Assembly: GCF_002794355.1 (NCBI RefSeq)
Contig: NZ_PGOI01000001.1
Span: 186,001-250,000, forward strand
DNA length: 64,000 bases
DNA from: Pseudorhodobacter sp. MZDSW-24AT
GTDB taxonomy: Bacteria; Pseudomonadota; Alphaproteobacteria; Rhodobacterales; Rhodobacteraceae
Direction of reading: 5' to 3'
Both the position numbers and the translations under genes were made by a program. Positions within the stretch are counted from its first letter, which is position 1, and each line of letters starts with the position of its first letter. The notes under the pieces were generated by a model that worked only from the letters and a program-made list of their open reading frames with translations, made no database searches and had not been told where the DNA came from. Below are positions 44,842 through 53,558 of the stretch, piece by piece.

Positions 44842-46107
44842 ATGAAATCGCTGACAAAATGGCGGATGACGGCGGCTGCCGTGACGGTATCGATGATGGC
44901 GGGTCCGGCGCTGGCCGAGCAGCTGTTCTGGTCGACGCAGGCCAAGCCGATCGAGGAAAGCCAGAAGATGCGCGATGAGGTGCTGGCGGGCTTCCCCGGC
45001 GGCGTGGATTATCAGCCTTCGGATGAAGGCCCGTGGCTGACGCGGATGCAGGCGGAATTGCAGGCGGGATCGGGGCGGATTGCCGTGCTGGGCGGCCTGC
45101 ATGGCGATCTGTCGTCGCTGGGTGGCGATCTGGTCGATCTGTCGGGGATCGATGCGGCGGCGGTGGGCCCGGCGATGATGGAGCTGGGGTCTTTGGGCAC
45201 GGGCGAGCAGAAGTATATTCCGTGGATGCAGGCGACCTATCTGATGGTGGCCAATCGCAAGGCGCTGGAGTTCCTGCCCGAAGGCGCGGATATCAACGCG
45301 CTGACCTATGACCAGCTGATCGACTGGGCGCGGGCGACCGCCGAGGCCACGGGCGGGCCGAAGTTTGGCTTTCCGGCGGGGCCGCAAGGGTTGAAGCACC
45401 GCTTCTTCCAAGGGTTCCTGCTGCCCGCCTATACCAAATCGACGGTGACCGAGTTCCGGTCGGATGCGGCGGTGGTGGCCTGGGAGAAGTTCCGCGAGCT
45501 GTGGCAATATACCAACCCGGCGGCGACGAATTATTCCTTCATGCAGGAACAGCTGGTGACCGAAGAGGTCTGGATCGCCTTTGACCATGTGGCGCGGGTT
45601 GCCGATGCCTTCAACCAGCGGCCCGAGGATTTCGTGGCCTTCCCGGCGCCAGCGGGCCCCGAGGGGCGGGCCTTCATGCCGGTGGTGGCAGGCATCGCGG
45701 TGCCGCGCACGACGCCGGATATGGAGCAGTCGATGGCCTTGGTGCAGTATATGCTGCAACCGGAAACCCAGATCGCCACGCTGCGGGCGACCAACTTCTT
45801 CCCGGTGATCGCAACGGAGTTGCCCGCCGACATGCCGGCTTCGGTGCAGGCGGCGGGTCCGGCGATTGCGGCGATGACGGGGGCGCCCGATGCGCTGCCC
45901 GCGCTGTTGCCGATGGGCTTGGGGGACAAGGGCGGCCAGTTCAATCAGGTCTACACCGACACCTTCGAGCGGATCGTGCTGGCGGGTCAGGACATCCGCG
46001 AGGTGCTGGACTCTCAGGCCGAGGTGCTGCGCGCGCTGATGGTGGAGGCGAATGCGCCTTGCTGGGCGCCGGATGCGGCGTCCGAAGGGCCTTGCCCGGT
46101 GAACTGA
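44842..46107 (+). CDS. ABC transporter sugar-binding protein (family 1)
   Basis: A 421-residue periplasmic binding protein. The signal peptide ends at about residue 25 (MMAGPALA then EQLFWS). The remainder is a type I solute-binding fold of the maltose/trehalose class (GLHGDLSSLGGDLVDLSGID; YIPWMQATYLMVANRKALEF; TYDQLIDWARATAEATGG; VVAGIAVPRTTPDMEQSMAL). GGGAGG precedes the ATG. Two Cys near the C-terminus (APCWAPDAASEGPCPVN) may form a disulphide. With its permeases it imports an oligosaccharide or glycoside, not identified. Confidence 0.9.
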   Translation: MKSLTKWRMTAAAVTVSMMAGPALAEQLFWSTQAKPIEESQKMRDEVLAGFPGGVDYQPSDEGPWLTRMQAELQAGSGRIAVLGGLHGDLSSLGGDLVDLSGIDAAAVGPAMMELGSLGTGEQKYIPWMQATYLMVANRKALEFLPEGADINALTYDQLIDWARATAEATGGPKFGFPAGPQGLKHRFFQGFLLPAYTKSTVTEFRSDAAVVAWEKFRELWQYTNPAATNYSFMQEQLVTEEVWIAFDHVARVADAFNQRPEDFVAFPAPAGPEGRAFMPVVAGIAVPRTTPDMEQSMALVQYMLQPETQIATLRATNFFPVIATELPADMPASVQAAGPAIAAMTGAPDALPALLPMGLGDKGGQFNQVYTDTFERIVLAGQDIREVLDSQAEVLRALMVEANAPCWAPDAASEGPCPVN

Positions 46108-46177
46108 GGCCGTGCGGGGGGCGCGGCAGAGGCGGTGCCCCCCGGTTTTCTTCTGTCTGACCAAAAGGGGCACGGCC

Positions 46178-47020
46178 ATGCCGCGACTGCTTCCCTATCT
46201 GCTGTTGCTGCCCGCGACAGCCTTTCTGTGCCTGTTCTTCCTCTATCCCTTTGTGCAGGTCGCGCATGATTCCGTGATGCGCAACGGGGTGTATACGCTG
46301 GAGAATTTCAGCCGCATGGCGGGGCACTGGAAATTCTCGACCGCGTTCTGGAACACCATGCTTCTGGCGGCGGTGGTGGTGCCGATCCAGCTGGCGATGG
46401 CGCTGACGATGGCGAGCATCGTGACCAAGTTGCAGCGGGGGCGGTCGAGCATTTTGTATATCTTCGCGATCCCCTTGGGGATTTCGGATCTGGCGGCGGG
46501 GTTGATCTGGCTGTCGGTGTTTGAACAGTCCGGGTTCCTGAACAGCTGGCTGGTGGGGCTGGGGATCGTGGATCAGCCGATCCTGCTGTTGGGCTATCAG
46601 AATACGTGGGTCATCTTCATCGCCATCGTGCTGGCCGAGGTGTGGCGGGCAACCGCGATCATGATGGTCATTCTGGTGGCCGGGATGGGGTTGATCCCCA
46701 AGGAATATGGCGAGGCGGCGGATGTGTTTGGGGCAACCCGCTGGCAGAAGTTCCGGCGCGTCACGCTGCCGATGCTGAAGCCGAGCCTTCAGACCGCGCT
46801 GATCCTGCGGGTGATCCTGGCCTTTGAAGTGTTTGCGGTGGTGGTCGCCTTGGGCGGGACGCAACTCCCGGTGCTGATGAGTGAGACCTATCACTGGCAG
46901 TTTGCCATGCAGGAGCGTGGGGTCGCAGCGGCCTTTGCCATGGTCATTCTGGGCGTCTCGGTGGCCTTTACCATCCTGATCCTGCGTCTGCTGCATGTGC
47001 CGAAGGGGGCGAGAGTATGA
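46178..47020 (+). CDS. ABC sugar transporter permease 1 (MalF type)
   Basis: A 280-residue inner-membrane permease with six predicted helices (LLPYLLLLPATAFLCLFFLY first). The EAA loop, EYGEAADVFGATRWQKFRRV, contacts the ATPase, and LPMLKPSLQTALILRVILAF follows. The ATG at 46178 was chosen because helix 1 begins immediately; 22 upstream residues to 46112 have no ribosome-binding site. Its stop overlaps the next permease as ATGA. Confidence 0.92.
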   Translation: MPRLLPYLLLLPATAFLCLFFLYPFVQVAHDSVMRNGVYTLENFSRMAGHWKFSTAFWNTMLLAAVVVPIQLAMALTMASIVTKLQRGRSSILYIFAIPLGISDLAAGLIWLSVFEQSGFLNSWLVGLGIVDQPILLLGYQNTWVIFIAIVLAEVWRATAIMMVILVAGMGLIPKEYGEAADVFGATRWQKFRRVTLPMLKPSLQTALILRVILAFEVFAVVVALGGTQLPVLMSETYHWQFAMQERGVAAAFAMVILGVSVAFTILILRLLHVPKGARV

Positions 47021-47835
47021 GCGAGACATCCGTGCGCCGGGCGGGGAACCGCGTCTTTATCGCGGGCGTCGCCCTGTTGATCCTGTGGGTTCTGCTGCCG
47101 ATCTGGCTTTTGTTCGTGAACGCCCTCTCGGCCCCGGCGGAAGTGACGGGCTTTCCCAAGCGGTTCATCCCGTCTTTCGATCTGGCGTCACTGTCGTTCT
47201 TTTTCGGCTTTTCCGGCGTGATCGATGCGCTGTGGAATTCCGTGAAAGTGGCGGCGCTGACCATGATCCTGTCCATCGGGGTGGGCGCGCCTGCGGGCTA
47301 TGCGCTGTCGCGCTTTGACTTTCCCGGCAAGGAGACCTTCCGCTTTCTGGTGGTGATGACGCGGGCCTTTCCGCTGCCGCTGCTGGCGCTGCCGCTTGCG
47401 GTGATGTTCATTCGCACGGGGCTGGATGACACCATCCTTGGCCTTGCGCTGGTGCATACCACGCTGGCCCTGCCCTTTGCGGTGCTGATCACCTTTTCAC
47501 TCTTTTCCGGCATTCCGCTGGAGCTGGAAGAGGCGGCGTGGACGCTGGGCTGTAACCGGGTGCAGGCCTTTACCAAGGTGATCCTGCCGCTGGCGGCCCC
47601 GGGCATTGCGGCATCGGCGGTCTTTGCCTTTGTCATCAGCTGGAACGAGGTGTTCGCCGCCGCCGTGCTGACGGTGGAGAACCGCACGCTGACGGCGTTT
47701 TTGCTGCAATCCTTGGATGTCTCGCCGCTGCCGTTGAAATTCGCCGGAGGGGCGGCCTTGGTGCTGCCCGCCCTGTTCTTCATCTTTGCTGTTCGCAAAT
47801 ACCTGTTTGCGATGTGGGGCATCGCAAACCGTTAA
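47017..47835 (+). CDS. ABC sugar transporter permease 2 (MalG type)
   Basis: A 272-residue permease with six helices (VFIAGVALLILWVLLPIWLL first). The conserved EAA loop is ELEEAAWTLGCNRVQAFTKV, followed by LPLAAPGIAASAVFAFVISW. Its first helix and the TGFPKRFIPSFD segment fit the MalG/ThuG class. It pairs with permease 1, with which it overlaps by four bases. Twelve bases separate it from the ATPase gene. Confidence 0.92.
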   Translation: MSETSVRRAGNRVFIAGVALLILWVLLPIWLLFVNALSAPAEVTGFPKRFIPSFDLASLSFFFGFSGVIDALWNSVKVAALTMILSIGVGAPAGYALSRFDFPGKETFRFLVVMTRAFPLPLLALPLAVMFIRTGLDDTILGLALVHTTLALPFAVLITFSLFSGIPLELEEAAWTLGCNRVQAFTKVILPLAAPGIAASAVFAFVISWNEVFAAAVLTVENRTLTAFLLQSLDVSPLPLKFAGGAALVLPALFFIFAVRKYLFAMWGIANR

Positions 47836-47847
47836 GGGGGGTCGATC

Positions 47848-48885
47848 ATGGCCGTTATTGAAATCAAACAGGTCGCCAAGAGCTTTGGCAGTTTCACCGC
47901 CCTGCATTCGGTGGATCTGACGATTGCCGATCAGGAGTTCATGGTGCTTTTGGGCGCGTCGGGCTGTGGCAAGACCACGCTGTTGCGCATCATCGCAGGG
48001 CTGGAGACGCCGACGATCGGAGAGGTCTGGATCGGCGGTCGGCGGGTGGATCACCTGCCCCCGCGCGAGCGTGGCATTGCGATGGTGTTTCAGAATTATG
48101 CGGTGTTTCCGCATCTGACGGTGTTTGAAAACATCGCCTTTGGCCTGCGCATGAAGAAGATGGATCAGGCCGAGGTGACGCGGCGGGTGAACCGCACCGC
48201 CGAATTGATGCATATCGAGCAGTTGCTGAAGCGCTATTCCGGCGAATTGTCGGGCGGCCAGCGGCAGCGGGTCGCGGTGGCGCGCGCGCTGGCGATGGAG
48301 CCGGATGTGATCCTGATGGATGAGCCACTGTCGAACCTTGATGCGCTGTTGCGGTTGGAAATGCGGGCCGAGTTGAAGGGTGTTCTGGCGGAATCGAACA
48401 CCACGACGATTTACGTGACGCATGACCAAGTGGAGGCGATGAGCCTTGCCGACCGGATTTCGGTGATGAATGGCGGGCGCATCGTGCAGGCCGCCAATCC
48501 GGTGGAAGTCTATCGCAACCCTGCGGCGCGGTTTGTGGGCAGTTTCATCGGCAACCCGCCGATGAACTTCCTCAAGGCCGAGCCTGCGGGTGCGGGCAAA
48601 TGGCAGGTGGCGGGTCAGGTCTTTGACGGGCCTGCGAGTGCCGCCGCCGAATTCGCCATCCGCCCCGAGGATCTGCACCCTGCCGAGGCTGGCCTTCCCG
48701 CCGAGGTGCGGGTGGTGGAACCGCTTGGCCCCCATACGCTGGTGACGGCCTCCGTGGCGGGCCAGCCTTTCCGCGCCGTGCTGGAAAGCAATCTGCTGCC
48801 CGCGCCCGGTGACGTGCTTCACCTTGCCCCGGTGCCGGACCGCATCCGCTGGTTCGACCCTGCCACCCAATCTGCCCTGCGCTGA
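47848..48885 (+). CDS. ABC sugar transporter ATP-binding protein (MalK/UgpC type)
   Basis: 345 residues. Walker A is GASGCGKT (36-43), the signature is GELSGGQRQRVAVARAL, Walker B is VILMDEPLSNLD, and the H-loop is IYVTHDQVEAM. The C-terminal 100 residues form the TOBE/OB regulatory domain seen in sugar importers (AEFAIRPEDLHPAEAGLPAE). AAGGGGGG precedes the ATG. It completes a CUT1-type importer with the preceding three genes. Confidence 0.95.
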   Translation: MAVIEIKQVAKSFGSFTALHSVDLTIADQEFMVLLGASGCGKTTLLRIIAGLETPTIGEVWIGGRRVDHLPPRERGIAMVFQNYAVFPHLTVFENIAFGLRMKKMDQAEVTRRVNRTAELMHIEQLLKRYSGELSGGQRQRVAVARALAMEPDVILMDEPLSNLDALLRLEMRAELKGVLAESNTTTIYVTHDQVEAMSLADRISVMNGGRIVQAANPVEVYRNPAARFVGSFIGNPPMNFLKAEPAGAGKWQVAGQVFDGPASAAAEFAIRPEDLHPAEAGLPAEVRVVEPLGPHTLVTASVAGQPFRAVLESNLLPAPGDVLHLAPVPDRIRWFDPATQSALR

Positions 48886-48897
48886 AAGAGCTTTGCC

Positions 48898-50157
48898 ATG
48901 ACCACGCTGACCGAAAACGCCATTGAAATCCTGCGCGAGAACGATCGCGGCACCTATACCGTGCCGACCAAGGGGCTTTATCCCTTTCAGTGGAACTGGG
49001 ATTCCTGCCTGACGGCCCTTGGCCAGCGGCATTTCGACGAGGCCCGCGCTTGGACCGAGATTGACACGCTGTTTGCCAATCAATGGCCTTGCGGGATGGT
49101 GCCGCATATCGTGTTTCACAAGCATGATGATGGCTATTTCCCGGGGCCGGATGTCTGGGCCACGGGGCGGCCGGTGCCGACATCCGGCATCACGCAACCG
49201 GCGGTGGCGGGCTTTGCGCTCCGCCGCTTGTATGACCGGGCGAGCGACAAGGCGGCGGCCGAAGCACGGGTGCGGGCGCTGATCCCCAAGGTGGCGGCGT
49301 GGCATCGGTGGTTTTACGCGACGCGCGACCCCAAGGGCGAAGGCTTGGTCGCCATCATCCATCCGTGGGAATCGGGGCGCGACAATTCGATTGATTGGGA
49401 CGGCCCGTTCGAGCGCGTGCCGACCGAAGGCATCACGCCCTATACGCGGCGCGACACCCAGCACGCCAACCCCGAGCATCGCCCGACCAAGGCGCAATAC
49501 GACCGCTATCTGTGGCTGGTGGAGCATTTCCGGGGCTTGGGCTGGGATACGGCCAAGCTGCATGACGCGTCACCGTTTCAGGTGGTGGACCCCGGCTTCA
49601 ACGCGATTCTGATCCGGGCCTCTGCCGATCTGGCGGATCTGGCCGAAGGCTTGGGGATGGCGGATGTGGCGGCGGAAAACCGGGGCTTTGCCGCGCGTGG
49701 GCTGGCGGCGATGGAGGGGCTGTGGTCGGATCTGCACGGGCAATATCTGTGCCGGGATCGGGTGCGGGGGGAGTTGATCGACTCGGCCTCGGTCGGCGGG
49801 TTGCTGGCCGCGTTTTGCGCGGTGCCGCCCGCGCGGGCGGCGGCGATTGCGGCGACGATCGAGGCGCATGGCACGCGGTTCCGGGTGGCGAGCCATCCGC
49901 CGTCGGACGCACGGTTTGATTCCAAGCGCTATTGGCGCGGGCCGGTGTGGTTGGTGGTCAATTACATGATCGCCGATGGGCTGGCGCGCGCAGGCGAGGA
50001 GGATGCGGCGGCGCGGATCACGGCCTCGAGCCTTGATCTGATCCGGGAAAGCGGCTTTGCCGAATATTATGATCCGCTGTCGGGCGAACCTTTGGGCGGC
50101 GGGCGGTTTACTTGGACGGCGGCGATGGTGCTGGAATTTCTGGCGATGGAGGGGTGA
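48898..50157 (+). CDS. Cytoplasmic GH63-type glycoside hydrolase
   Basis: A 419-residue (alpha/alpha)6-barrel enzyme. It has no signal peptide, so it acts on imported substrate. GLYPFQWNWDSCLTALGQR puts the likely catalytic acid at Asp35, equivalent by motif to the Asp of bacterial mannosylglycerate hydrolase. TSGITQPAVAG (95-105), IHPWESGRDNSIDW (154-167) and RYWRGPVWLVVNYM are the other family blocks. GH63 relatives hydrolyse glucosyl- or mannosylglycerate, trehalose-like or other alpha-glycosides. The substrate here is unknown. It follows the ABC importer by 12 bases and the PIG-L gene follows by two. Confidence 0.85.
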   Translation: MTTLTENAIEILRENDRGTYTVPTKGLYPFQWNWDSCLTALGQRHFDEARAWTEIDTLFANQWPCGMVPHIVFHKHDDGYFPGPDVWATGRPVPTSGITQPAVAGFALRRLYDRASDKAAAEARVRALIPKVAAWHRWFYATRDPKGEGLVAIIHPWESGRDNSIDWDGPFERVPTEGITPYTRRDTQHANPEHRPTKAQYDRYLWLVEHFRGLGWDTAKLHDASPFQVVDPGFNAILIRASADLADLAEGLGMADVAAENRGFAARGLAAMEGLWSDLHGQYLCRDRVRGELIDSASVGGLLAAFCAVPPARAAAIAATIEAHGTRFRVASHPPSDARFDSKRYWRGPVWLVVNYMIADGLARAGEEDAAARITASSLDLIRESGFAEYYDPLSGEPLGGGRFTWTAAMVLEFLAMEG

Positions 50158-50159
50158 GC

Positions 50160-50843
50160 GTGAAGATACTGGCGATCGGCGCGCATCCCGACGATCTGGA
50201 GATCTTTGCCTTTGGCAGTCTGAGCGCTTGGCGCGCGATGGGGGCCGAGCTGGTGCTGGCGATCGCCACCGATGGGGCCAAGGGCGGCACCTTGCCCGCC
50301 GCCGATCTGCGGGCGCTGCGCGCCGCCGAGACGGTGACGGCGCTGGCGCCCTTGGGGGTGCCGCGGTTTCTGGGCTTTCCCGATGGCGGCTTGCGGGCGG
50401 ATGCGGCGCTGGAGACCGCGCTGCACGATCTGCTGGCCGAGGTGCAGCCCGATCTGGTGGTGAGCCATGCGCCCAATGATTACCACGCCGATCACCGCGC
50501 GCTGTCGGCGGGGCTGTCGCAGGCGGCGGGGTTCGCGGTGCCGGTGCTGTGGATGGACACGATGAACGGCACCGGATTCACGCCCACGCATTGGGTGGAG
50601 GTGAGCGCGCACTGGGCCGCGAAAGAGGCGGCGATCCGCGCGCATGGGAGCCAGGACCCGGAGCGGTTTGTGCGGATGGCGAAGCGGCAGGCGGCGTTTC
50701 GCGCGGGGGAATGCAACGGTTTGCCCGAAGCGCGGGCCGAGGCGTTCCGCTTTGAGCCGCGCTTTCCCTTTGCCGATATCCGGGCCTTGATGCCCCCTGC
50801 CCCGGCGCTGCGGCCCGTGGGGCGCCGGGATCTGCCGCGCTAG
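50160..50843 (+). CDS. PIG-L-family N-acetyl-sugar deacetylase
   Basis: A 227-residue zinc enzyme of the LmbE/PIG-L family, which removes N-acetyl groups from GlcNAc-type glycosides. Metal ligands are visible as AHPDDLE (His9, Asp12) and HADH (His109, His112). The start is GTG at 50160 with GGAGG seven bases upstream; a GTG two codons earlier sits too close to that site. It begins two bases after the GH63 stop and ends the sugar operon. Its presence hints that the imported glycoside, or a product, carries an N-acetyl group. Confidence 0.87.
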   Translation: MKILAIGAHPDDLEIFAFGSLSAWRAMGAELVLAIATDGAKGGTLPAADLRALRAAETVTALAPLGVPRFLGFPDGGLRADAALETALHDLLAEVQPDLVVSHAPNDYHADHRALSAGLSQAAGFAVPVLWMDTMNGTGFTPTHWVEVSAHWAAKEAAIRAHGSQDPERFVRMAKRQAAFRAGECNGLPEARAEAFRFEPRFPFADIRALMPPAPALRPVGRRDLPR

Positions 50844-50864
50844 CGCCCCGGGCCAGCGGCGGAC

Positions 50865-50908
50865 GGGGGGCCAGCCCCCCGACCCCCGGGATATTTGGGA
50901 ACAGATGA
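50865..50908 (-). repeat. REP-like 3' element, copy C
   Basis: Read on the minus strand, it begins CATCTGTTCCCAAATATCCC (50908 down to 50889), differing from copy A at two positions. It continues GGGGGTCGGGGGG and folds into GGGGGG/CCCCCC arms around a short loop. It starts 21 bases after the DUF2948 stop, matching the 22-base offset of copy A after gpt. It fills most of the gap between the PIG-L and DUF2948 genes. Confidence 0.65.
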
Positions 50909-50928
50909 ACGCGGCGAGCGACGGGGGG

Positions 50929-51402
50929 TCAGCCGTGATCGGGGGCCTTGCCAGAGGGCGCGATGTAGGGGCGGGTCACGTCATCGAGGCGGAGGGAGAC
51001 GGTTTCCACCTCGATCTGCACCGCGCCATCACCAGCCAGTGTGAGGGTAAGAATGCCGGTGCCATCCGGGCCGGGGGCGAAGGTCAGCGTCAGGAGCGAG
51101 AGGATGGTCTCGCTCTGGCTGCGGTCGATGCCGGTGCTGCGCAGGCGCAGGATGTCTTCGATCACCAGCAGGCTGCGCACGCGCTCATAGGGGCGTTTGG
51201 CGGCCTCGGCGGCGGCGCGGTCTTCCCAGCGGAACCGGTTGAGCAGCAAGGCGAAGCGGCGGGCCTTTGGGTCGAAGCGCATTTCGGTGATGGGAAAGAC
51301 CGCGTCTTGCAGCAAGGAGGCCAGAACCGGCACATCCTCGGCATCTTGGGCGATGAGCCGCAGCGGGGCCTCGGCCCCATCTTCGAAACGCGCGTCTGTC
51401 AT
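50929..51402 (-). CDS. DUF2948 protein
   Basis: A 157-residue cytoplasmic protein of the alphaproteobacterial DUF2948 family. Family sequence includes [34 protein letters not shown] and [19 protein letters not shown]. The C-terminal half is beta-rich. Function unknown. It overlaps the murA stop as ATGA (51399-51402), so it is co-translated with murA; the murA-DUF2948 order is conserved in relatives, often followed by hisD, which is absent here. Confidence 0.92.
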   Translation of the reverse strand: MTDARFEDGAEAPLRLIAQDAEDVPVLASLLQDAVFPITEMRFDPKARRFALLLNRFRWEDRAAAEAAKRPYERVRSLLVIEDILRLRSTGIDRSQSETILSLLTLTFAPGPDGTGILTLTLAGDGAVQIEVETVSLRLDDVTRPYIAPSGKAPDHG

Positions 51403-52673
51403 GCTTTGTCCTTGATGCGTTCGATCTTGGCCCCGCAGGCGGAGAGCTTTTCTTCCACCCGTTCATAGCCGCGATCCAGATGGTAGACACGGCTGACCAC
51501 GGTTTCGCCTTCGGCGGCGAGGCCCGCGAGGATGAGACTGACCGAGGCGCGCAGGTCGGTGGCCATCACCGGCGCGCCTTTGAGTTTGCTGACCCCTGTC
51601 ACCGTGGCGGTGCCGCCGTGCACATCAATGCGCGCGCCCATGCGGATGAGTTCGGGCGCATGCATGAAGCGGTTTTCAAAGATCTTTTCTTCCAGCACCG
51701 AGGTGCCTTCGGCGGTGCACAAAAGCGCCATCATCTGGGCCTGAAGGTCGGTGGGGAAGCCCGGGAAGGGTTCGGTGGTGACATTCACCGCCTTGACCCG
51801 CCCATTCTTGCGGCTGACCTTGAGCCCGCGCGGGGTTTCGGTGACGGACACCCCTGCCTGATCCAGCTTTTCGGCAAAAGCGCCGACCAGTTCCAGCGTG
51901 CCGCCCAGACATTCCACCTCGCCGCCGCAGATGGCGGGGACGAGCATATAGGTGCCAAGCTCGATCCGGTCGGTCACCACCGGATGGGTCGCCCCGCCGA
52001 GACGGTCGACCCCTTGGATGGTGAGCGTGCTGGTGCCTTCGCCCTCGATCTGGGCGCCCATCTTGCGCAGGCAGCGCGCGAGATCGACGATTTCCGGCTC
52101 GCGCGCGGCATTTTTCAGCACGGTGGTGCCTTTGGCCAGCGTGGCGGCCATCAGCGCGTTTTCGGTGGCCCCCACCGAGACGAAGGGAAATTCGAACGTC
52201 GCGCCGCGCAGACGCCCGCCGGGCGCCTTGGCATGGACATAGCCCTCACGCAGATCAAGCTCTGCCCCCATCGCCTCGAGCGCCTTGAGGTGGAGATCGA
52301 CGGGCCGCGCGCCGATGGCGCAGCCGCCGGGCAAGGAGACGATGGCATGACCATCGCGCGCCAGCATCGGCCCCAGCACAAGGATCGAGGCCCGCATCTT
52401 GCGCACGATATCATAATCGGCGGTGTGATTGTCGATCTTGTGGCTGGACAGGGCCAGCACAAGACCATCTTGCAGGCTGGCCACCTCGGCCCCCAGCGAC
52501 TCCAGCAGCTGGGTCATGGTGCGGATATCCGACAGGCGCGGCGCATTGGTGAGCGTCAGCGGTTCTTCGCTGAGCAAGGTGGCGGGCATCAGCGTGAGGC
52601 AGGCGTTCTTGGCCCCTGCGATCGGAATCACGCCGTTGAGCGCGCCATTTCCCTTGACCAGAATCGAATCCAT
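51399..52673 (-). CDS. murA: UDP-N-acetylglucosamine 1-carboxyvinyltransferase
   Basis: A 424-residue enzyme that transfers enolpyruvate from PEP to UDP-GlcNAc, the first committed step of peptidoglycan synthesis. [20 protein letters not shown] contains the conserved Lys22-Asn23. The fosfomycin-target Cys118 is in [40 protein letters not shown] and the [18 protein letters not shown] segment complete the fold. The ATG at 52673 is unambiguous. It is coupled to DUF2948. Confidence 0.97.
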   Translation of the reverse strand: MDSILVKGNGALNGVIPIAGAKNACLTLMPATLLSEEPLTLTNAPRLSDIRTMTQLLESLGAEVASLQDGLVLALSSHKIDNHTADYDIVRKMRASILVLGPMLARDGHAIVSLPGGCAIGARPVDLHLKALEAMGAELDLREGYVHAKAPGGRLRGATFEFPFVSVGATENALMAATLAKGTTVLKNAAREPEIVDLARCLRKMGAQIEGEGTSTLTIQGVDRLGGATHPVVTDRIELGTYMLVPAICGGEVECLGGTLELVGAFAEKLDQAGVSVTETPRGLKVSRKNGRVKAVNVTTEPFPGFPTDLQAQMMALLCTAEGTSVLEEKIFENRFMHAPELIRMGARIDVHGGTATVTGVSKLKGAPVMATDLRASVSLILAGLAAEGETVVSRVYHLDRGYERVEEKLSACGAKIERIKDKA

Positions 52674-52688
52674 GCCTGCCTGCTTTCT

Positions 52689-52883
52689 TTATGTGTCGGA
52701 ACCGGGGGCGGACCCGGTGCCGGAATCGGTTTGTGCAGAAAATTTTTCGGCCCCGCGCTGCTTTGCCTGTGCCTTGCGCCGGGCCATATTGGCCTTGAGC
52801 GCGGCTTTCAGACGCGCCTCACGCAGGTCAGCGGCACTGGGATGCGCCTTGCTGCCTTGGGTTTTGCCGGTTTTCTCCATCAT
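52689..52883 (-). CDS. Small basic hypothetical protein upstream of murA
   Basis: A 64-residue hydrophilic protein (KTGKTQGSKAHPSAADLREA; RLKAALKANMARRKAQAKQR; Ser/Gly-rich tail), mainly one basic helix with a flexible end. The spacing of Arg and Lys could suit nucleic-acid or membrane binding. Similar short proteins occur before murA in relatives. Two ATGs are adjacent (52883, 52880) and no strong ribosome-binding site is visible. No function can be given. Confidence 0.6.
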   Translation of the reverse strand: MMEKTGKTQGSKAHPSAADLREARLKAALKANMARRKAQAKQRGAEKFSAQTDSGTGSAPGSDT

Positions 52884-53008
52884 GAGCGCCGCTATAACGC
52901 AGCGGGCAGAATTGGTCCAGAGAGCCCCGGAAAAGGGGCTTGCACCCCGCTGCGTTTGCGTCTAATCAGCCGCCACGCACCGACGAAACGACGCCGGATC
53001 GCGCAGAT

Positions 53009-53083
<75 letters not shown>

Positions 53084-53102
53084 TCTTTCTCCTCTTCCAA
53101 AT

Positions 53103-53150
53103 GACAAGATCCCCTTGGTTTTCCAAAGGGTTGCTGTCTTGTCCGTTTTC
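53103..53150 (+). terminator. Hairpin terminator after tRNA-Thr
   Basis: An outer stem GACAAG (53103-53108) / CTTGTC (53138-53143) encloses an inner stem CCCCTTGG (53111-53118) / CCAAAGGG (53123-53130) with one imperfect pair, then CGTTTTCC. It lies 20 bases after the tRNA 3' end and is a plausible terminator. Confidence 0.6.
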
Positions 53151-53210
53151 CCTGACCGCTTGGGCATGCTGCGGTCTGGGGCGTGGGTTTAGGGCTGGTG
53201 TTTCGCACAA

Positions 53211-53234
53211 TTTGTAATAGTATAACATTACAAA
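53211..53234. promoter_or_regulatory. AT-rich inverted repeat, probable operator upstream of the cobalamin riboswitch
   Basis: TTTGTAAT (53211-53218) and ATTACAAA (53227-53234) are perfect 8-bp arms around AGTATAAC. The tract stands out in GC-rich DNA, lies about 80 bases before the riboswitch, and contains a TATAAC that could be a -10 box. Its GTAAT...ATTAC form resembles Fur-superfamily boxes, notably those of the zinc regulator Zur. Regulator identity is inferred only from shape. Confidence 0.6.
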
Positions 53235-53312
53235 GATGAGGAATTGCGATGGGGGCGGGGCGAGGTCTTGGTCAGAGCGGGCGCTTCGTGGCTTGACCGG
53301 GGGCGCGCATTC

Positions 53313-53510
53313 TTGCAGGTTGACCGCGATGGTTCCCGGCCAAGCCACGCGCGGCCGGGTGAAAAGGGAACACGGGTCGGGTGTAGGCATCAGCCACCCA
53401 AGCCGTGACTGCCCCCGCAACTGTAGGCGGCGAGCGACCCCCCGTGCCACTGGTCCGCAAGGACCGGGAAGGTGGGGCGAGCCACGACCCGCGAGTCAGG
53501 AGACCTGCCA
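53313..53510 (+). promoter_or_regulatory. Cobalamin riboswitch (DUF1636-ABC importer leader)
   Basis: The conserved elements occur in order: GTGAAAAGGGAACACGGGTC, GACTGCCCCCGCAACTGTAG, GCCACTGGTCCGCAAGGACC with GGGAAGGTGG, and the closing GCGAGTCAGGAGACCTGCC (the B12 box, ending 53510). Adenosylcobalamin-type ligands bind such leaders and usually shut off translation or transcription. It ends 49 bases before the start of the first gene, so the operon is expected to be repressed by B12. Confidence 0.95.
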
Positions 53511-53558
53511 TCGCAAGCGAAGACCGACCCGGGCGGGGTGTCCCGGAAGGAGCATGCG

